Positions 28,115 to 37,950 are shown, counted from the stretch's first letter. The stretch is 64,000 bases of DNA from Mogibacterium neglectum (GCF_030644205.1 NZ_CP128647.1:1116001-1180000), one strand, 5' to 3'. Notes: a model not told the origin generated them from the sequence alone. Translations and numbers: made by a program.

Positions 28115-29353
28115 TTACTTCTCCAAATTCTCGTATACTATTTTCCCATTCATTACTGTGAGCTCAACCAGTCCGTTCAGCATGTGTCCATCAAAAGGAG
28201 TGCACTTTCCTAGCGAAAAGAACTTTGATGCATCCACTTTGTACGCTTTATCCAAATTAACCACGGTCCAGCCGTTTTGGTCAAGTCCAAATCTCTCCCT
28301 TGGTGCTACTGCCATCATACTTACTAAATGTTCAAGCGATATGATATTAGTCTTAACCAGATATGTGTAGAGAGCAGAAAAAGAACACTCGAGTCCTGTA
28401 ATCCCATTTGGACTCTTATCGAACCCTCTACTCTTCTCCTCAGCGCTATGTGGAGCGTGGTCAGTCGCTATCATATCTACAGTGCCATCGAGTATTCCCT
28501 CTATAAGAGCTTCCCTATCAGCTCTATCTTTGATAGGAGGATTCATCTTAACCCTGCCGCCAAACTCTGGCCATTTGCTAAGAAATGAACTTATATAATC
28601 TGTATCAAATACTAGGTAGTGAGGAGCAGTCTCACAAGTTACGTCAACGCCACTCTTCTTGGCATCCCTGATAACCTCTACACTTTCTTTGCATGAAATA
28701 TGGCATACATGATATCCAGCGCCAGTCTCGTCTGTGAGCTTTAGATCTCTCTCAATCTGTTTCCATTCGCTCTCTCTGACCTTGCCTTCTCTAAGCAGCG
28801 ATTCATCCTCGCAGTGAGCTACGATGAGTTTGCCTATCTCCTTAGCCTTATACATTGCTTCACGCATCAGGTCATCTGCTTGTACACCTCGTCCATCATC
28901 TGAAAAGGCACACACATATGGTGCAAGAGCCTTCATGTCTGAAAGCTCCCCTCTGCCATTCTGCGCTAAAGTGATGGTTCCATATGGAATCACCTCGATA
29001 TCAGCATACTTTTTTATCAAATCAAGCTGTAAATTAAGTGCATCAAGCGTTGATGGTGCTGGCTTTAGGTTAGGCATAGTGCATACGGTAGTATAGCCTC
29101 CGTGTGCCGCAGCTTTGCTTCCTGCGCTGATGGTCTCTTTGTAAGACTGACCTGGTTCGCGAAAATGAACATGCACATCACAGAATGACGGCAAAATAAA
29201 AGAGTTATCAGCATTGATAACTCTTTCAAAATGAAAATCACTACCGGTTTCGGATTCCAGACCAGCCTTCTCAAGAGCATCAACTACAAACAATTCGTTA
29301 GGTAAAAACTCTCCAGATTTATAAATCTTTCCGCCTTTGATTGCAGTAGTCAT
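28115..29353 (-). CDS. pyrC: Dihydroorotase (type I)
   Basis: 412 residues. Metal ligands: HVHFREPG (two His), His in IVAHCED, His in YHVCHIS and the catalytic Asp in ATDHAPH; type I enzymes often use an Asp or Lys bridge and a similar arrangement is seen here. Closes carbamoyl aspartate to dihydroorotate. First gene of the pyr operon; ATG has TTGGAGGGACT before it. In the 147 bases upstream I see a weak promoter (TTTCAA, 16 bases, TATAGT) and no PyrR-type attenuator. Confidence 0.95.
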   Translation of the reverse strand: MTTAIKGGKIYKSGEFLPNELFVVDALEKAGLESETGSDFHFERVINADNSFILPSFCDVHVHFREPGQSYKETISAGSKAAAHGGYTTVCTMPNLKPAPSTLDALNLQLDLIKKYADIEVIPYGTITLAQNGRGELSDMKALAPYVCAFSDDGRGVQADDLMREAMYKAKEIGKLIVAHCEDESLLREGKVRESEWKQIERDLKLTDETGAGYHVCHISCKESVEVIRDAKKSGVDVTCETAPHYLVFDTDYISSFLSKWPEFGGRVKMNPPIKDRADREALIEGILDGTVDMIATDHAPHSAEEKSRGFDKSPNGITGLECSFSALYTYLVKTNIISLEHLVSMMAVAPRERFGLDQNGWTVVNLDKAYKVDASKFFSLGKCTPFDGHMLNGLVELTVMNGKIVYENLEK

Positions 29354-29500
29354 AGTCCCTCCAATTATATTAAACTCCCTAATAACTCTCTTTAATTACT
29401 ATATGAAAGTATAACATTTTTGAAACGCACTATGTGAGAGGAATGTTAAAATCCGCCGCAAAATTTTGTTATTGATATTGATAATTTTCTTATAGAATAG

Positions 29501-29920
29501 TTACTCTTCCTCAGATGGCTCAAAGTCCTTAATCTCCGGTGGAAGCTCAAGTCCATTTTTCTCATAATAATCTACGAGCGCAGCCTTGATAGCTTCTTCA
29601 GCTAGAACCGAGCAGTGAATCTTCCTTGAAGGTAGTCCATCAAGAGCTTCAACTACTGCCTTGTTAGATAACTCAAGAGCTTCTTTGATGCTCTTACCCT
29701 TGATTAGCTCAGTAGCCATCGAGCTAGAAGCGATTGCCGATCCGCATCCAAAAGTCTTAAACTTAACATCTGTAATAATATCGTTATCAATCTTTAAGTA
29801 AATCCTCATGATATCGCCACATGTTGGGTTACCTACCTCACCAATACCATCAGCATTTTCAATCTCGCCTACATTTCTTGGATGCTCAAAATGATCCATT
29901 ACTTTTTCACTATATAACAT
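29501..29920 (-). CDS. iscU: Fe-S cluster scaffold protein, IscU/NifU-like
   Basis: 139 residues with the three cluster cysteines of IscU: NPTCGD, FGCGSAIASSS and HCSVLAEEA. Receives sulfur from the cysteine desulfurase encoded directly upstream (11-base overlap) and assembles [Fe-S] clusters for transfer to apoproteins. The C-terminus has an acidic tail (KDFEPSEEE). The gene is the third of iscR-iscS-iscU in this direction; HscA/HscB and Fdx genes are absent here, as in most Clostridia. Confidence 0.94.
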   Translation of the reverse strand: MLYSEKVMDHFEHPRNVGEIENADGIGEVGNPTCGDIMRIYLKIDNDIITDVKFKTFGCGSAIASSSMATELIKGKSIKEALELSNKAVVEALDGLPSRKIHCSVLAEEAIKAALVDYYEKNGLELPPEIKDFEPSEEE

Positions 29921-31100
29921 GTTCTCTCTCCCCCTTCTCTAGTTCATCCCAGAATGGTGATATTTTTCTATAATGTTCAACAACTTTATGAACCTTTTCT
30001 ATGATGTAGTCTACCTGCTCCTCTGTATTTTCCTCATTGAGACTGAATCTAAGAGATCCATGCGCTGCCTCAATAGGAACACCCATACCGATTAGAACGT
30101 GGCTTGGGTCGAGGGATTCACTTGTACAAGCTGACCCCGATGAACACTCAATTCCATACATATCTAGCGCTAATAGTAGTGATTCCCCCTCAACTCCTTC
30201 GAACGAATAATTAACATTACCAGGAAGTCTCTTTACAGGGTCTCCATTGAGCTGCGAATATGGAATATCCGACAATCCTTTGATGAGTCTATCTCTTAGA
30301 ACGATTGTCCTTGCGCTGTTCTCCTCCATATGGTCAATTCCATCTTCAAGTGCAGCAGCAAGTGATGCAATGCCTGGAACATTAATCGTACCAGCTCTCT
30401 TACCTCTCTCCTGCGCACCACCTTCAATTACATTTATTAATCTGATACCATTTCTAGCATACAGAACTCCCACTCCCTTAGGTCCGTGGAATTTATGAGC
30501 TGATAGTGATAGCATATCTATGTTCATGGCTTGAACATCTATAGGCAGGTGTGCTGCAGCCTGAACTGCGTCTGTATGGAAAAGCACACCCTTTTCGTGA
30601 CACAGCTTTCCAATCTCGGCAATCGGCTGGATAGCCCCCATCTCATTGTTAGCAAACATAATCGATACAAGTGCTGTATCCTCTCTAATCGCATCCTCTA
30701 CATCCTTAACGTCTACAATTCCATTTGGCTGTGGTTTTAGCAGCGTAACCTCGAAGCCCTCCTTCTTAAGCTTACGAAGTGTATGAAGAATAGCATGGTG
30801 TTCTATATTAAGAGAAATAAGATGCTTCTTGCCTTTCTTAACTAACCCTCTAGCTGCAGAAATCAACGCTTGATTATCTGCTTCACTTCCACCAGAAGTA
30901 AAGTAAATCTCATTAGGCTTTGCAGCATTAAGCGCCTTAGCTACCTTCTCTCTGGACTCATCTAGCTTCTCCTTAGCAATCTGTCCATCTGTATGAAGAC
31001 TGTTAGGGTTGCCATTATAATTCTTTAGGCAATCTAGCAGCGTATTGAGTGCGACATCGCTTAAATAAGTTGTTGCCGCATTATCTGCATATACTCTCAT
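29910..31100 (-). CDS. iscS: Cysteine desulfurase, IscS/NifS type
   Basis: 396-residue PLP enzyme. YADNAATTYL at the N-terminus, FTSGGSEADNQAL, HTDAVQAAAH, the PLP Lys in LSAHKFHGPKG and the catalytic Cys in ECSSGSACTSES on a long loop as in group I enzymes. Supplies persulfide sulfur to the downstream IscU-like scaffold and perhaps to tRNA thiolation. Ribosome site GGGAGG precedes the ATG. Confidence 0.96.
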   Translation of the reverse strand: MRVYADNAATTYLSDVALNTLLDCLKNYNGNPNSLHTDGQIAKEKLDESREKVAKALNAAKPNEIYFTSGGSEADNQALISAARGLVKKGKKHLISLNIEHHAILHTLRKLKKEGFEVTLLKPQPNGIVDVKDVEDAIREDTALVSIMFANNEMGAIQPIAEIGKLCHEKGVLFHTDAVQAAAHLPIDVQAMNIDMLSLSAHKFHGPKGVGVLYARNGIRLINVIEGGAQERGKRAGTINVPGIASLAAALEDGIDHMEENSARTIVLRDRLIKGLSDIPYSQLNGDPVKRLPGNVNYSFEGVEGESLLLALDMYGIECSSGSACTSESLDPSHVLIGMGVPIEAAHGSLRFSLNEENTEEQVDYIIEKVHKVVEHYRKISPFWDELEKGEREHVI

Positions 31101-31205
31101 GTATACCTCCCTACCAATAAATTAGTCATCTTAGTGCAGTTGTATTATAGTCCTTTAATCCCTACCTAGTCAATAGGAATTAACCTTGGACATAACTTAA
31201 AACAA

Positions 31206-31649
31206 TTATTTTAATGTGCCTTGATCTTGTACGAGCTTATCGACGTTGCCGCTCATGAGATCTTGGAGCGTAATATTATCCAGATACTCATCGATAACCC
31301 TGTCAAGTCCAATCCACAGTGGCAGCGTCACGCACGAGTGCGCTCTACCGCAGCTAACCTCACCAGACTTTATACAGTCTACCGGAGCAAGGCTGCCTTC
31401 CGTGATTCGAAGGATTTCACCGATATTGTAATCTTCAGGAGTTTTAATCAATCTATAGCCTCCATTCTTACCTCGAAGGCTCTTGAGCAAACCACCTTTA
31501 TTCAGCATTGACACGACATTCTCGAGATACTTCATCGATAGCTTCTGCCTATCTGATATATCTGCGAGAGATACGTAACCTCCTTCGTCGTGGTTAGCAA
31601 GATCGATCATGACCATCAGAGCGTACCGACCTTTTGTTGAAACAATCAT
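31206..31649 (-). CDS. iscR: Rrf2-family regulator, IscR-like
   Basis: 147 residues from MIVSTKGRYALMV at the ATG at 31649, after AAAGGAAG; a longer in-frame start at 31670 would embed this site. Winged-helix DNA-binding N-terminus and three conserved cysteines in the C-terminal region (DC, VSC and HSC, spaced 8 and 6) that could hold a [2Fe-2S] cluster as in IscR. It is placed directly upstream of iscS-iscU, and likely autoregulates the operon in response to cluster demand. Confidence 0.9.
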   Translation of the reverse strand: MIVSTKGRYALMVMIDLANHDEGGYVSLADISDRQKLSMKYLENVVSMLNKGGLLKSLRGKNGGYRLIKTPEDYNIGEILRITEGSLAPVDCIKSGEVSCGRAHSCVTLPLWIGLDRVIDEYLDNITLQDLMSGNVDKLVQDQGTLK

Positions 31650-31695
31650 GGCTCTTCCTTTCTTTGACATCTTGCGTGTTTGTTATTACAACTGA

Positions 31696-31724
31696 AGAAT
31701 AACACATTGCACGCAATCAATCAA
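31696..31724 (-). promoter_or_regulatory. Promoter of iscR
   Basis: TTGATT (minus, 31719-31724), a 17-base spacer and TATTCT (31696-31701), close to the vegetative sigma consensus with ideal spacing. The spacer contains TTGCGTGCAA, a near palindrome that could be an operator for IscR itself. Confidence 0.6.
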
Positions 31725-31766
31725 GGGTTTTCCTATTATTCATATAGGAATTTAGTGTTTAAAAAA

Positions 31767-31830
31767 ATGAGCAAAATTTTCCGTTAGATTTTCAACCCCT
31801 TTAGCCAATTTATCTTGCAATTTTGCTCAT
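31767..31830 (-). terminator. Terminator of the ABC exporter gene
   Basis: Perfect 12-bp arms ATGAGCAAAATT (31767-31778) and AATTTTGCTCAT (31819-31830) with a 40-base loop. On the minus strand a run of seven T follows directly, just downstream of the exporter stop. Confidence 0.75.
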
Positions 31831-31866
31831 CATATTAATATTTATTATTTATGTCTCGACATCCGC

Positions 31867-33627
31867 TTATAACTGATACATGCGATACATATTGGCATAG
31901 ATTCCGTTCTGTGCCATTAATTCGTCGTGAGTTCCCTCCTCTGCGATTCCATCTTGATTTAGCACGATAATACGATCTGCACTTTTAATCGTGGTTAACC
32001 TATGCGCAATTGTGATGGTTGTTCTGCCTTTAGACAAATCTGTTAAAGACTGCTGAACCAGTCTCTCGCTCTCATTATCTAAAGCCGACGTTGCCTCATC
32101 GAGAATTAAGATTGATGGGTTCTTAAGGAATACCCTTGCGATGCTGATACGCTGCTTCTGTCCACCCGATAACTTCATACCTCGCTCACCAACACTCGTA
32201 TCATATCCGTCAGACATCTCTCTGATAAATTCGTCAGCTCCGGCGAGCTTTGCCGCCCGTTCAATCTCTTCCATTGTCGCTCCTGGTTTACCATAAGCGA
32301 TGTTACCTGAAATAGTATCAGAGAATAGATATACGTCTTGCTGAACCATTCCTATATGTGATCTAAGGGACTTGCACGTAAGTTTCCTAATATCGTAACC
32401 GTCGACTTCAATACTTCCCTCAGAAACTTCATAAAACCTTGGAATCAAGTTGCAAAACGTCGTCTTACCTGCTCCAGATGGACCTACTAGAGCGATATTC
32501 TCACCAGGTTTAATACTCAAGTTAATCTTATTAAGAATTTCCTCACTGTCGTTATATCTAAAGGTAACATCCTTGAATTCAATCTCCCCCTTGATATCCT
32601 TCAGCTCGACAGCGTCAGGCGCATCACCGATTTCTATAGGTTCATCCATAACCTCAATAAATCTCTCAATGCCTGTCATTCCACGTTGGAATTGCTCTGT
32701 AAACTCTACTATCCTTCGAACAGCTTCTAGTAATACACCTATATACATCATAAAGGCAACGAAATCACCCGTGGTAATCCTGCCGTTTTTGAGTTCAAAC
32801 GACCCCACAAGGATCACAACTACATACATTAAACCATCGAATGTGCGTGTAACACTGCGGAATCCTGCCATCGCTTTATAGCCTATAGCCTTTACCCCTA
32901 GGAATCTCGAATTATCTACGTCGAATCTTGCTTGTTCAAATTCTTCATTTGCAAAGGATTTTGAAACCTTTATCCCGAGCAAGCTGTCTTCTACATGTGA
33001 ATTGATTTCTCCAAGTCCGCTTCGCTGCATCTTGAAGGCGCGTCTCATTTTCTTTCTAAATGTATATGTTGCAGCAATCATAATAGGAATAATTGCGAAC
33101 ATAAGCACGGTAAGCAAAACGTCGATTCTGACTAGGAGTACAAAACCTAGTACAATCTTAATCGAAGCTATCCAATATTCTTCTGGACAGTGATGCGCAA
33201 ACTCTGTAATGTCAAATAAGTCATTCGTAATTCTTGATATGAGCTGACCCGTTTTATTCTCGCTGTAATATGAATAAGATAGGTTCTGACACTTCTCATA
33301 TAAATCACGCCTCATGTCAGTTTCTATCTTTGCACCCATTACATGCCCAGTATTTTGCATATAGTAATTTGCGACAACGTCTATAGCTCTTAGGCATAGA
33401 TATATGATTACAATCTTGACTATTAAATCAGCTGTAAAAGCAGCGATATCAGTAGCTACCACATTGCTTATATACCGGATTAACAACGGTAAAACTATGT
33501 CGCTTACTGTGGTAAACGAAGCACAGACAAGATCAAAAATCAGTATTCCCTTATAAGGTTTAAAGTAAGGGGCGAACCTGCGAATCAGGTAGCTAGATGA
33601 CATAACTTTATCCTTAGACTCTCCCAT
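31867..33627 (-). CDS. ABC exporter, fused membrane and ATPase domains
   Basis: 586-residue half-transporter (MdlB/MsbA-like) working as a dimer. Six membrane segments in residues about 20-310, then a nucleotide-binding domain with Walker A GPSGAGKTT, signature LSGGQKQR, Walker B ILILDEATSAL and switch IAHRL. Substrate (lipid, peptide or drug) unknown. Start is taken as MGESKDK at 33627; an ATG at 33603 with AAGGATAAA before it is an alternative. The upstream leader carries a terminator-like hairpin. Confidence 0.92.
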   Translation of the reverse strand: MGESKDKVMSSSYLIRRFAPYFKPYKGILIFDLVCASFTTVSDIVLPLLIRYISNVVATDIAAFTADLIVKIVIIYLCLRAIDVVANYYMQNTGHVMGAKIETDMRRDLYEKCQNLSYSYYSENKTGQLISRITNDLFDITEFAHHCPEEYWIASIKIVLGFVLLVRIDVLLTVLMFAIIPIMIAATYTFRKKMRRAFKMQRSGLGEINSHVEDSLLGIKVSKSFANEEFEQARFDVDNSRFLGVKAIGYKAMAGFRSVTRTFDGLMYVVVILVGSFELKNGRITTGDFVAFMMYIGVLLEAVRRIVEFTEQFQRGMTGIERFIEVMDEPIEIGDAPDAVELKDIKGEIEFKDVTFRYNDSEEILNKINLSIKPGENIALVGPSGAGKTTFCNLIPRFYEVSEGSIEVDGYDIRKLTCKSLRSHIGMVQQDVYLFSDTISGNIAYGKPGATMEEIERAAKLAGADEFIREMSDGYDTSVGERGMKLSGGQKQRISIARVFLKNPSILILDEATSALDNESERLVQQSLTDLSKGRTTITIAHRLTTIKSADRIIVLNQDGIAEEGTHDELMAQNGIYANMYRMYQL

Positions 33628-33676
33628 TTTTTATATTCCTTCCTTTAAGCAATCTCCATAAATCCCAACGTAAAAA

Positions 33677-33730
33677 CGCAGACAGAAACTACCTGCGCTT
33701 CTCTTTTATGCAATATATGAAATGATTATA
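33677..33730 (-). promoter_or_regulatory. Promoter and possible attenuator ahead of the ABC exporter
   Basis: On the minus strand TATAAT lies at 33725-33730. About 30 bases on, a hairpin CGCAGGTA / TGTCTGCG (33677-33697, two wobble pairs, extended by AAG/TTT outside) is followed by TTTTTA, the form of an intrinsic terminator. It stands about 50 bases before the exporter start, so transcription may be controlled by read-through. Confidence 0.5.
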
Positions 33731-33876
33731 TCATATATTTTTCTGCATTTTCCGCAGTTGATTGCGTACAATCGACGGTTGAACTTATACCATCAGTAAT
33801 AGTATCATAATCGTTAATACAATATCATACATTGATTTTAATTGTATTAAATACTATCACTTTCAGGGGGTCCATT

Positions 33877-34776
33877 TTGAACCTATATAACAATTTATCA
33901 CCTCGAAAACAATACCTCGTCCATTATCTGGGCTGGATGCTCGCAGGGAATGCAATATTCGCTTTCGGAGTTAATGTCATTATCACACCGATGAACCTAT
34001 ATAACGGTGGATTTACAGGCATGGCTCAGCTGCTAAGGCTTCTTTTTGTAAACGTATTTCATGTACCTGAAATACCGGGTATTGACATCGTTGGTATTCT
34101 CTATTTCTTGCTGAATCTACCGCTTCTTATAATCTCATATAAGGTTGTTAACAAGGAATTTTGTATCACATCGGTTATATCAATTACCCTATGTTCTGTT
34201 GCCCTCGGAATGATACCAGTTCCTAAGACCCCGATATTTAACGACTATCTAACGGCATGTTTAATCGGCGGAGTCGTTGCCGGTACAGGTGCAGGAATGG
34301 TGCTCAGGGCAGGTAGCTCTCAGGGTGGTCAAGATATCATCGGTGTTATTGTGTCAGTACTGAATCCAAATTACAGCGTTGGCAAGATAAGCATAATGAT
34401 AAATATCGGGATTTACATAATCTGTCTATTCCTATTCAATATAGAAATCGTTGCTTATTCCTTAATATACACGACAATCCTCGCTATGTCACTGGACAGA
34501 GTTCACATTCAGAACATCAATATGCAGGTTATGATATTTACTAAGAAACCTGGAGTTGAGGATGTTATCATGAGTGAACTCAAGAGAGGTGTTACCAACT
34601 GGAATGGTACTGGTGCATACACCAAGGAAGACTCTAATGTAATAGTTACTATAATTGCAAAATACGAAATAACCAAGCTGCTCATGATCGTAAAGCAAGC
34701 TGATTCAGATGCCTTCGTCGTTGTAAATGAAGGCGCACAGATATATGGGAATTTCGAGAAACGCCTTACTAAATAA
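33877..34776 (+). CDS. YitT/DUF2179 family membrane protein
   Basis: About 299 residues. I choose the TTG at 33877, seven bases after AGGGGG; the in-frame ATG at 33832 has no ribosome site. Five or six membrane segments (DUF161/YitT_membrane) in residues about 15-210, with GGFTGMAQL and AGSSQGGQDIIG typical of the family, then a cytoplasmic DUF2179 domain from about 225 (VMIFTKKPGVEDVI). Function is not known; homologues are widespread in Firmicutes. Confidence 0.9.
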   Translation: MNLYNNLSPRKQYLVHYLGWMLAGNAIFAFGVNVIITPMNLYNGGFTGMAQLLRLLFVNVFHVPEIPGIDIVGILYFLLNLPLLIISYKVVNKEFCITSVISITLCSVALGMIPVPKTPIFNDYLTACLIGGVVAGTGAGMVLRAGSSQGGQDIIGVIVSVLNPNYSVGKISIMINIGIYIICLFLFNIEIVAYSLIYTTILAMSLDRVHIQNINMQVMIFTKKPGVEDVIMSELKRGVTNWNGTGAYTKEDSNVIVTIIAKYEITKLLMIVKQADSDAFVVVNEGAQIYGNFEKRLTK

Positions 34777-34837
34777 CTTATATGCGCAGCTACTAAACAA
34801 ACTTTAATAGTCACAGTAATACGAATAACCCAAAATC

Positions 34838-34863
34838 AGAGTGTGAATATCAGTTCACACTCT
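34838..34863 (+). terminator. Terminator after yitT-like gene
   Basis: AGAGTGTGAA (34838-34847) and TTCACACTCT (34854-34863), perfect 10-bp stem with a six-base loop, followed by TTCATCATACTTTT. It lies between converging yitT-like and methyltransferase genes. Confidence 0.8.
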
Positions 34864-34899
34864 TTCATCATACTTTTAAAATTAGTTTTCTAGTCATTT

Positions 34900-36222
34900 T
34901 CACTTTACCAAATACTCCTTGCCAAAAATATCAACAACTATATATGCCACATTACCGCGAGAAATAAACTTTATATCATCATAATCGTCGGTAACACTTA
35001 TCTCCGCCGAGAACTCTCCGCTATAATCAGGGTCTATCATAATATAATCTATAAGGGATTCGGGCGAACTCTTGCAAGCATTTTGTAGCAATTCTCTGTC
35101 CTTGTGCCGTACATATCCTATCTCAAGTTCAGGTCTGAAAGCCATGAGCTTTGCATGACAAAGTTTCTTACCATTCTCTAGCTCATCAGCTCTCTCAATT
35201 TTGATTATTGCATCCGCTCTGTACGGGCGATCCTCTCCATTTCCATAAAAGAGATAGTTTGACTCACATGCATCAAGTCTCTTCTTAGCTGTCCCTAGCG
35301 CTAAAGTTTCTATATCACATCCAACCCAGCATCTCCCCATATCATTAGCTGCTTTTAGAAATGAACCCGAACCACAGAAAAAATCCCCAACTAGATCGCC
35401 TTTATTCGTGCAAGAACTTAGTATTCGCTTCATCAGTTCTAGGGGTTTTTGAGTTGCATAACCATTTCTTTCGCTGGAAGTCCTACCTACCATGTCAATG
35501 CTCCAGACATCTTTCATATTAACAAGTGTATACCACCCATATTCATCCTGATACTCCTTGACACCCTTAAATCGATAGGGTTTAAAATCACGATTATACG
35601 ACTTTTCCTTCGGCAAATTTAATGAATATTTTTTCGACTTGCTGTACATTAGAATCGTATCGTGTTTTCTTGAAAAATGCGACTTTGCACTGCCGCCAGA
35701 TTTATATTTCCATATGATTTCATTTCTCATGTTCTCATAACCGAAAATTTCGTCCATAGCAAGCTTAACGTAATGTGCTGAATGCCAATCTAGATGAACC
35801 CAGATTAAGCCGTCATCTGCAAGAAGTCTCTTCATGATTACCAATCTAGTAGTCATGTTTTCAACATATTGCTCGATACTTCTATCGAAGGTGTCATCAT
35901 ATGCAAGGTGTTTAACTTTGTGAATCTTACCCTTGTCGTCACATATTTCTACAGTCGCATCGTATTTTGACTTTGTAAAGAACGGTGGGTCAATATAGAT
36001 GCACTTGAATTTACCCTCATATCCATTTTCTAGAAGCCATGTCATGAACTCTAGATTATCGCCAAGAGCTAGGATATTGTTATCTATGTCAGAGTGAGCT
36101 TCATCAGAACAAAAGCTGTCATACATGTGTTTTTCTAAGACCTTGAACGGTTTAGATACAGCTATCTCCCCATGATTTAATCCTTTAATTATGCTCTCTG
36201 CAATACCTAAAACTTTGCTCAT
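34900..36222 (-). CDS. Site-specific DNA methyltransferase, amino-methyl class, orphan
   Basis: 440 residues. Motif IV is DPPF (in YIDPPFFTKSKYD) at about 97-100 and motif I is DFFCGSG at about 283-289; IV before I is the order of the beta class, typical of type III Mod and some type II enzymes. A C-terminal part of about 110 residues after motif I and X is unlike Mod proteins. The gene has no restriction endonuclease neighbour, so it may be a solitary methyltransferase used in regulation, or a relic. N6-adenine methylation is most likely; the target is unknown. Confidence 0.88.
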   Translation of the reverse strand: MSKVLGIAESIIKGLNHGEIAVSKPFKVLEKHMYDSFCSDEAHSDIDNNILALGDNLEFMTWLLENGYEGKFKCIYIDPPFFTKSKYDATVEICDDKGKIHKVKHLAYDDTFDRSIEQYVENMTTRLVIMKRLLADDGLIWVHLDWHSAHYVKLAMDEIFGYENMRNEIIWKYKSGGSAKSHFSRKHDTILMYSKSKKYSLNLPKEKSYNRDFKPYRFKGVKEYQDEYGWYTLVNMKDVWSIDMVGRTSSERNGYATQKPLELMKRILSSCTNKGDLVGDFFCGSGSFLKAANDMGRCWVGCDIETLALGTAKKRLDACESNYLFYGNGEDRPYRADAIIKIERADELENGKKLCHAKLMAFRPELEIGYVRHKDRELLQNACKSSPESLIDYIMIDPDYSGEFSAEISVTDDYDDIKFISRGNVAYIVVDIFGKEYLVK

Positions 36223-36328
36223 CTTAACCTTCCTCTTTATCCACCATATCGTCCACTAATGGTTGGATGTGTCTTTTGATTATAAAATATTGATATTAAT
36301 ATGTCTATTTAGTGAGTTCAAAATAAAC

Positions 36329-36379
36329 AATACTCCGCAACAAGAGAATAGTGCATGCATTCTCTAATTGTGGAGCATT
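36329..36379 (-). terminator. Long imperfect hairpin ending the dlt operon
   Basis: Arms of about 21 bases (36329-36349 and 36359-36379) pair with a few mismatches, the inner AGAGAAT/ATTCTCT being perfect, around AGTGCATGC. On the minus strand TTGTTTATTTTG follows. It lies directly downstream of dltX. The rest of 36223-36407 shows no gene. Confidence 0.65.
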
Positions 36380-36407
36380 TAATAGGTCAATATGTAATTA
36401 AAATATT

Positions 36408-36563
36408 TTAGAACTCAGCATATGTAAATGTTGGGCTGCTAAGCATACTTCCAAATAAAGAGAACACGTACAGTACAGCCATAAATATAAACATATAAAG
36501 AGTATATTTCAAGGATATCTTATTCTTAATTTTACTTATGAACGAATTCTGCGACTTTTTCAT
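36408..36563 (-). CDS. dltX: DltX, small membrane protein of D-alanylation
   Basis: A 51-residue ORF, starting MKKSQNSFISKIKN, that overlaps the 3' end of dltD by 32 bases in another frame, with AAGGAT before the ATG. It has one membrane segment (about residues 20-40) and ends SSPTFTYAEF; DltX proteins end in a conserved motif of the form PFIYNEF, thought to be the part that passes D-alanine on in the membrane. In bacilli dltX is the first gene of the operon, here it is last. Identification rests on size, topology, C-terminal motif and location. Confidence 0.78.
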   Translation of the reverse strand: MKKSQNSFISKIKNKISLKYTLYMFIFMAVLYVFSLFGSMLSSPTFTYAEF

Positions 36564-37692
36564 TTATCCTTACCCAACCTTCATTCCAAGGATGAACTGC
36601 ATCCGAAACGATGTATTTGTTATAGCTGTATTCTGTCATATTGGTGTAATCTGCACCGTATTCATCAGCGAGCTTTTGAATCTTTTGACCAACAACTACA
36701 CGCTTATCTGCAGTCATACCTGTATAATCATACCATCTGCCATTAACAGGAAGTAGAATTAACTTAACTTTAATATCGTTAGCTTTAGCAATCTCAAGGA
36801 ACGCCTTAAGATCATTGTACTCTGGCGAAGTATTATAGTTTTGATTCACACGAACATCCTTCATCTTAGGATATACCTGTCTAAACTTATTCCTCCACAC
36901 ACGATTACTCATGTAGAAAGGATTATCGGCCTTGGATTCACTGTCTCTATGTGCATCTTGCAAGAAGCCATTCCAATTGAAACTATCTGGCGTATATCTC
37001 TCAAAGTTCTGCGGTGTCTTTTTGTTCTTCATCATAAACCTCATCGCTGCTCCGACAGTGATTTTATCTTTGTCGAAAGCATGACGCCTCTCAAATCCAT
37101 ATAGGAGACTTGATTCGTCATCAAGATTGACTTTGTCGATCATACGTGCCTTCATCTGTAGACTCTTGTTCTTAGATAACAGATGTTCGGTTCTTTTTGC
37201 AACGTATTTTTTTGTCTTTATTGGAATATTCTTATTTTCCATAAAGGCAAAATATTCCGTCTCCGAAAACCTCAGAGCATAGTCATTTTTCTTAACCCCT
37301 GAATGTTTAAACCAGGTTGGAGAAACCAGCAATATAACCTTTTTGCTCTTTAGATGTGGCTGCAAAGAACCGAGCGCTACAGTGTGGAACAGCGTCTGAT
37401 TGAACGGACCTCCGACTGTAGCGAGTTTAACATCTGTATCCCTGAAGAAGTTCGATGGATGATACTGAGTCTTACGACCGTGTCTGAACTCAGATGAGCC
37501 GAGCATGAGTACCGAATCTTTTTCAAGGTTTCGTGACAATGCATTATACGACAAATCTTTATATGTGTTATACCACGTTCCAAACTGTCCTGTCTTGTCT
37601 TTAAGATCATTATTAGCACATATAAAGTGTACAACCACTGTGAACATCGCCAGCAGCACGAGAGCCGCTACAAACGAGTTTATCTTCTTCAT
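36532..37692 (-). CDS. dltD: D-alanyl-lipoteichoic acid biosynthesis protein DltD
   Basis: 386 residues with an N-terminal membrane anchor (about 6-26) and an extracellular SGNH-hydrolase domain: catalytic Ser in MLGSSEFRHG near residue 66, VGGPFNQTLFH, and the Asp/His pair in DAVHPWNEGW near the end. Takes part in moving D-alanine onto teichoic acids outside the cell. It follows dltC after 18 bases. Confidence 0.95.
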   Translation of the reverse strand: MKKINSFVAALVLLAMFTVVVHFICANNDLKDKTGQFGTWYNTYKDLSYNALSRNLEKDSVLMLGSSEFRHGRKTQYHPSNFFRDTDVKLATVGGPFNQTLFHTVALGSLQPHLKSKKVILLVSPTWFKHSGVKKNDYALRFSETEYFAFMENKNIPIKTKKYVAKRTEHLLSKNKSLQMKARMIDKVNLDDESSLLYGFERRHAFDKDKITVGAAMRFMMKNKKTPQNFERYTPDSFNWNGFLQDAHRDSESKADNPFYMSNRVWRNKFRQVYPKMKDVRVNQNYNTSPEYNDLKAFLEIAKANDIKVKLILLPVNGRWYDYTGMTADKRVVVGQKIQKLADEYGADYTNMTEYSYNKYIVSDAVHPWNEGWVRINEKVAEFVHK

Positions 37693-37710
37693 CTTATCTT
37701 CGTTCCTGTC

Positions 37711-37950
37711 TTATTCTCCTAGAATTCTTGCTGAAACTGTTTCTATAATCTTGTTTGGCGTATCCATCTGCTCCCTTGTAAATTCAGATGGTGATAAAAC
37801 AACTCCATACTCATCCTGAATATCTAACAAAAGACTAACATAGTCAAGTGAATCGATTAAATCTTCCTCTAGCAAATTGATATCTGGATTTTCCTTTACA
37901 ATTTCATCTCCACAAATGTTCTCAATGATGTCTAATAGCTTATCTCTCAT
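37711..37950 (-). CDS. dltC: D-alanyl carrier protein DltC
   Basis: 79 residues from the ATG at 37950, well placed after GGAGGAAG; the longer in-frame start at 37998 is not supported. Small acidic helical carrier with the phosphopantetheine Ser in DLIDSLDYVSLL (about residue 36). DltA loads it with D-alanine, and DltB passes the residue across the membrane. Confidence 0.94.
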   Translation of the reverse strand: MRDKLLDIIENICGDEIVKENPDINLLEEDLIDSLDYVSLLLDIQDEYGVVLSPSEFTREQMDTPNKIIETVSARILGE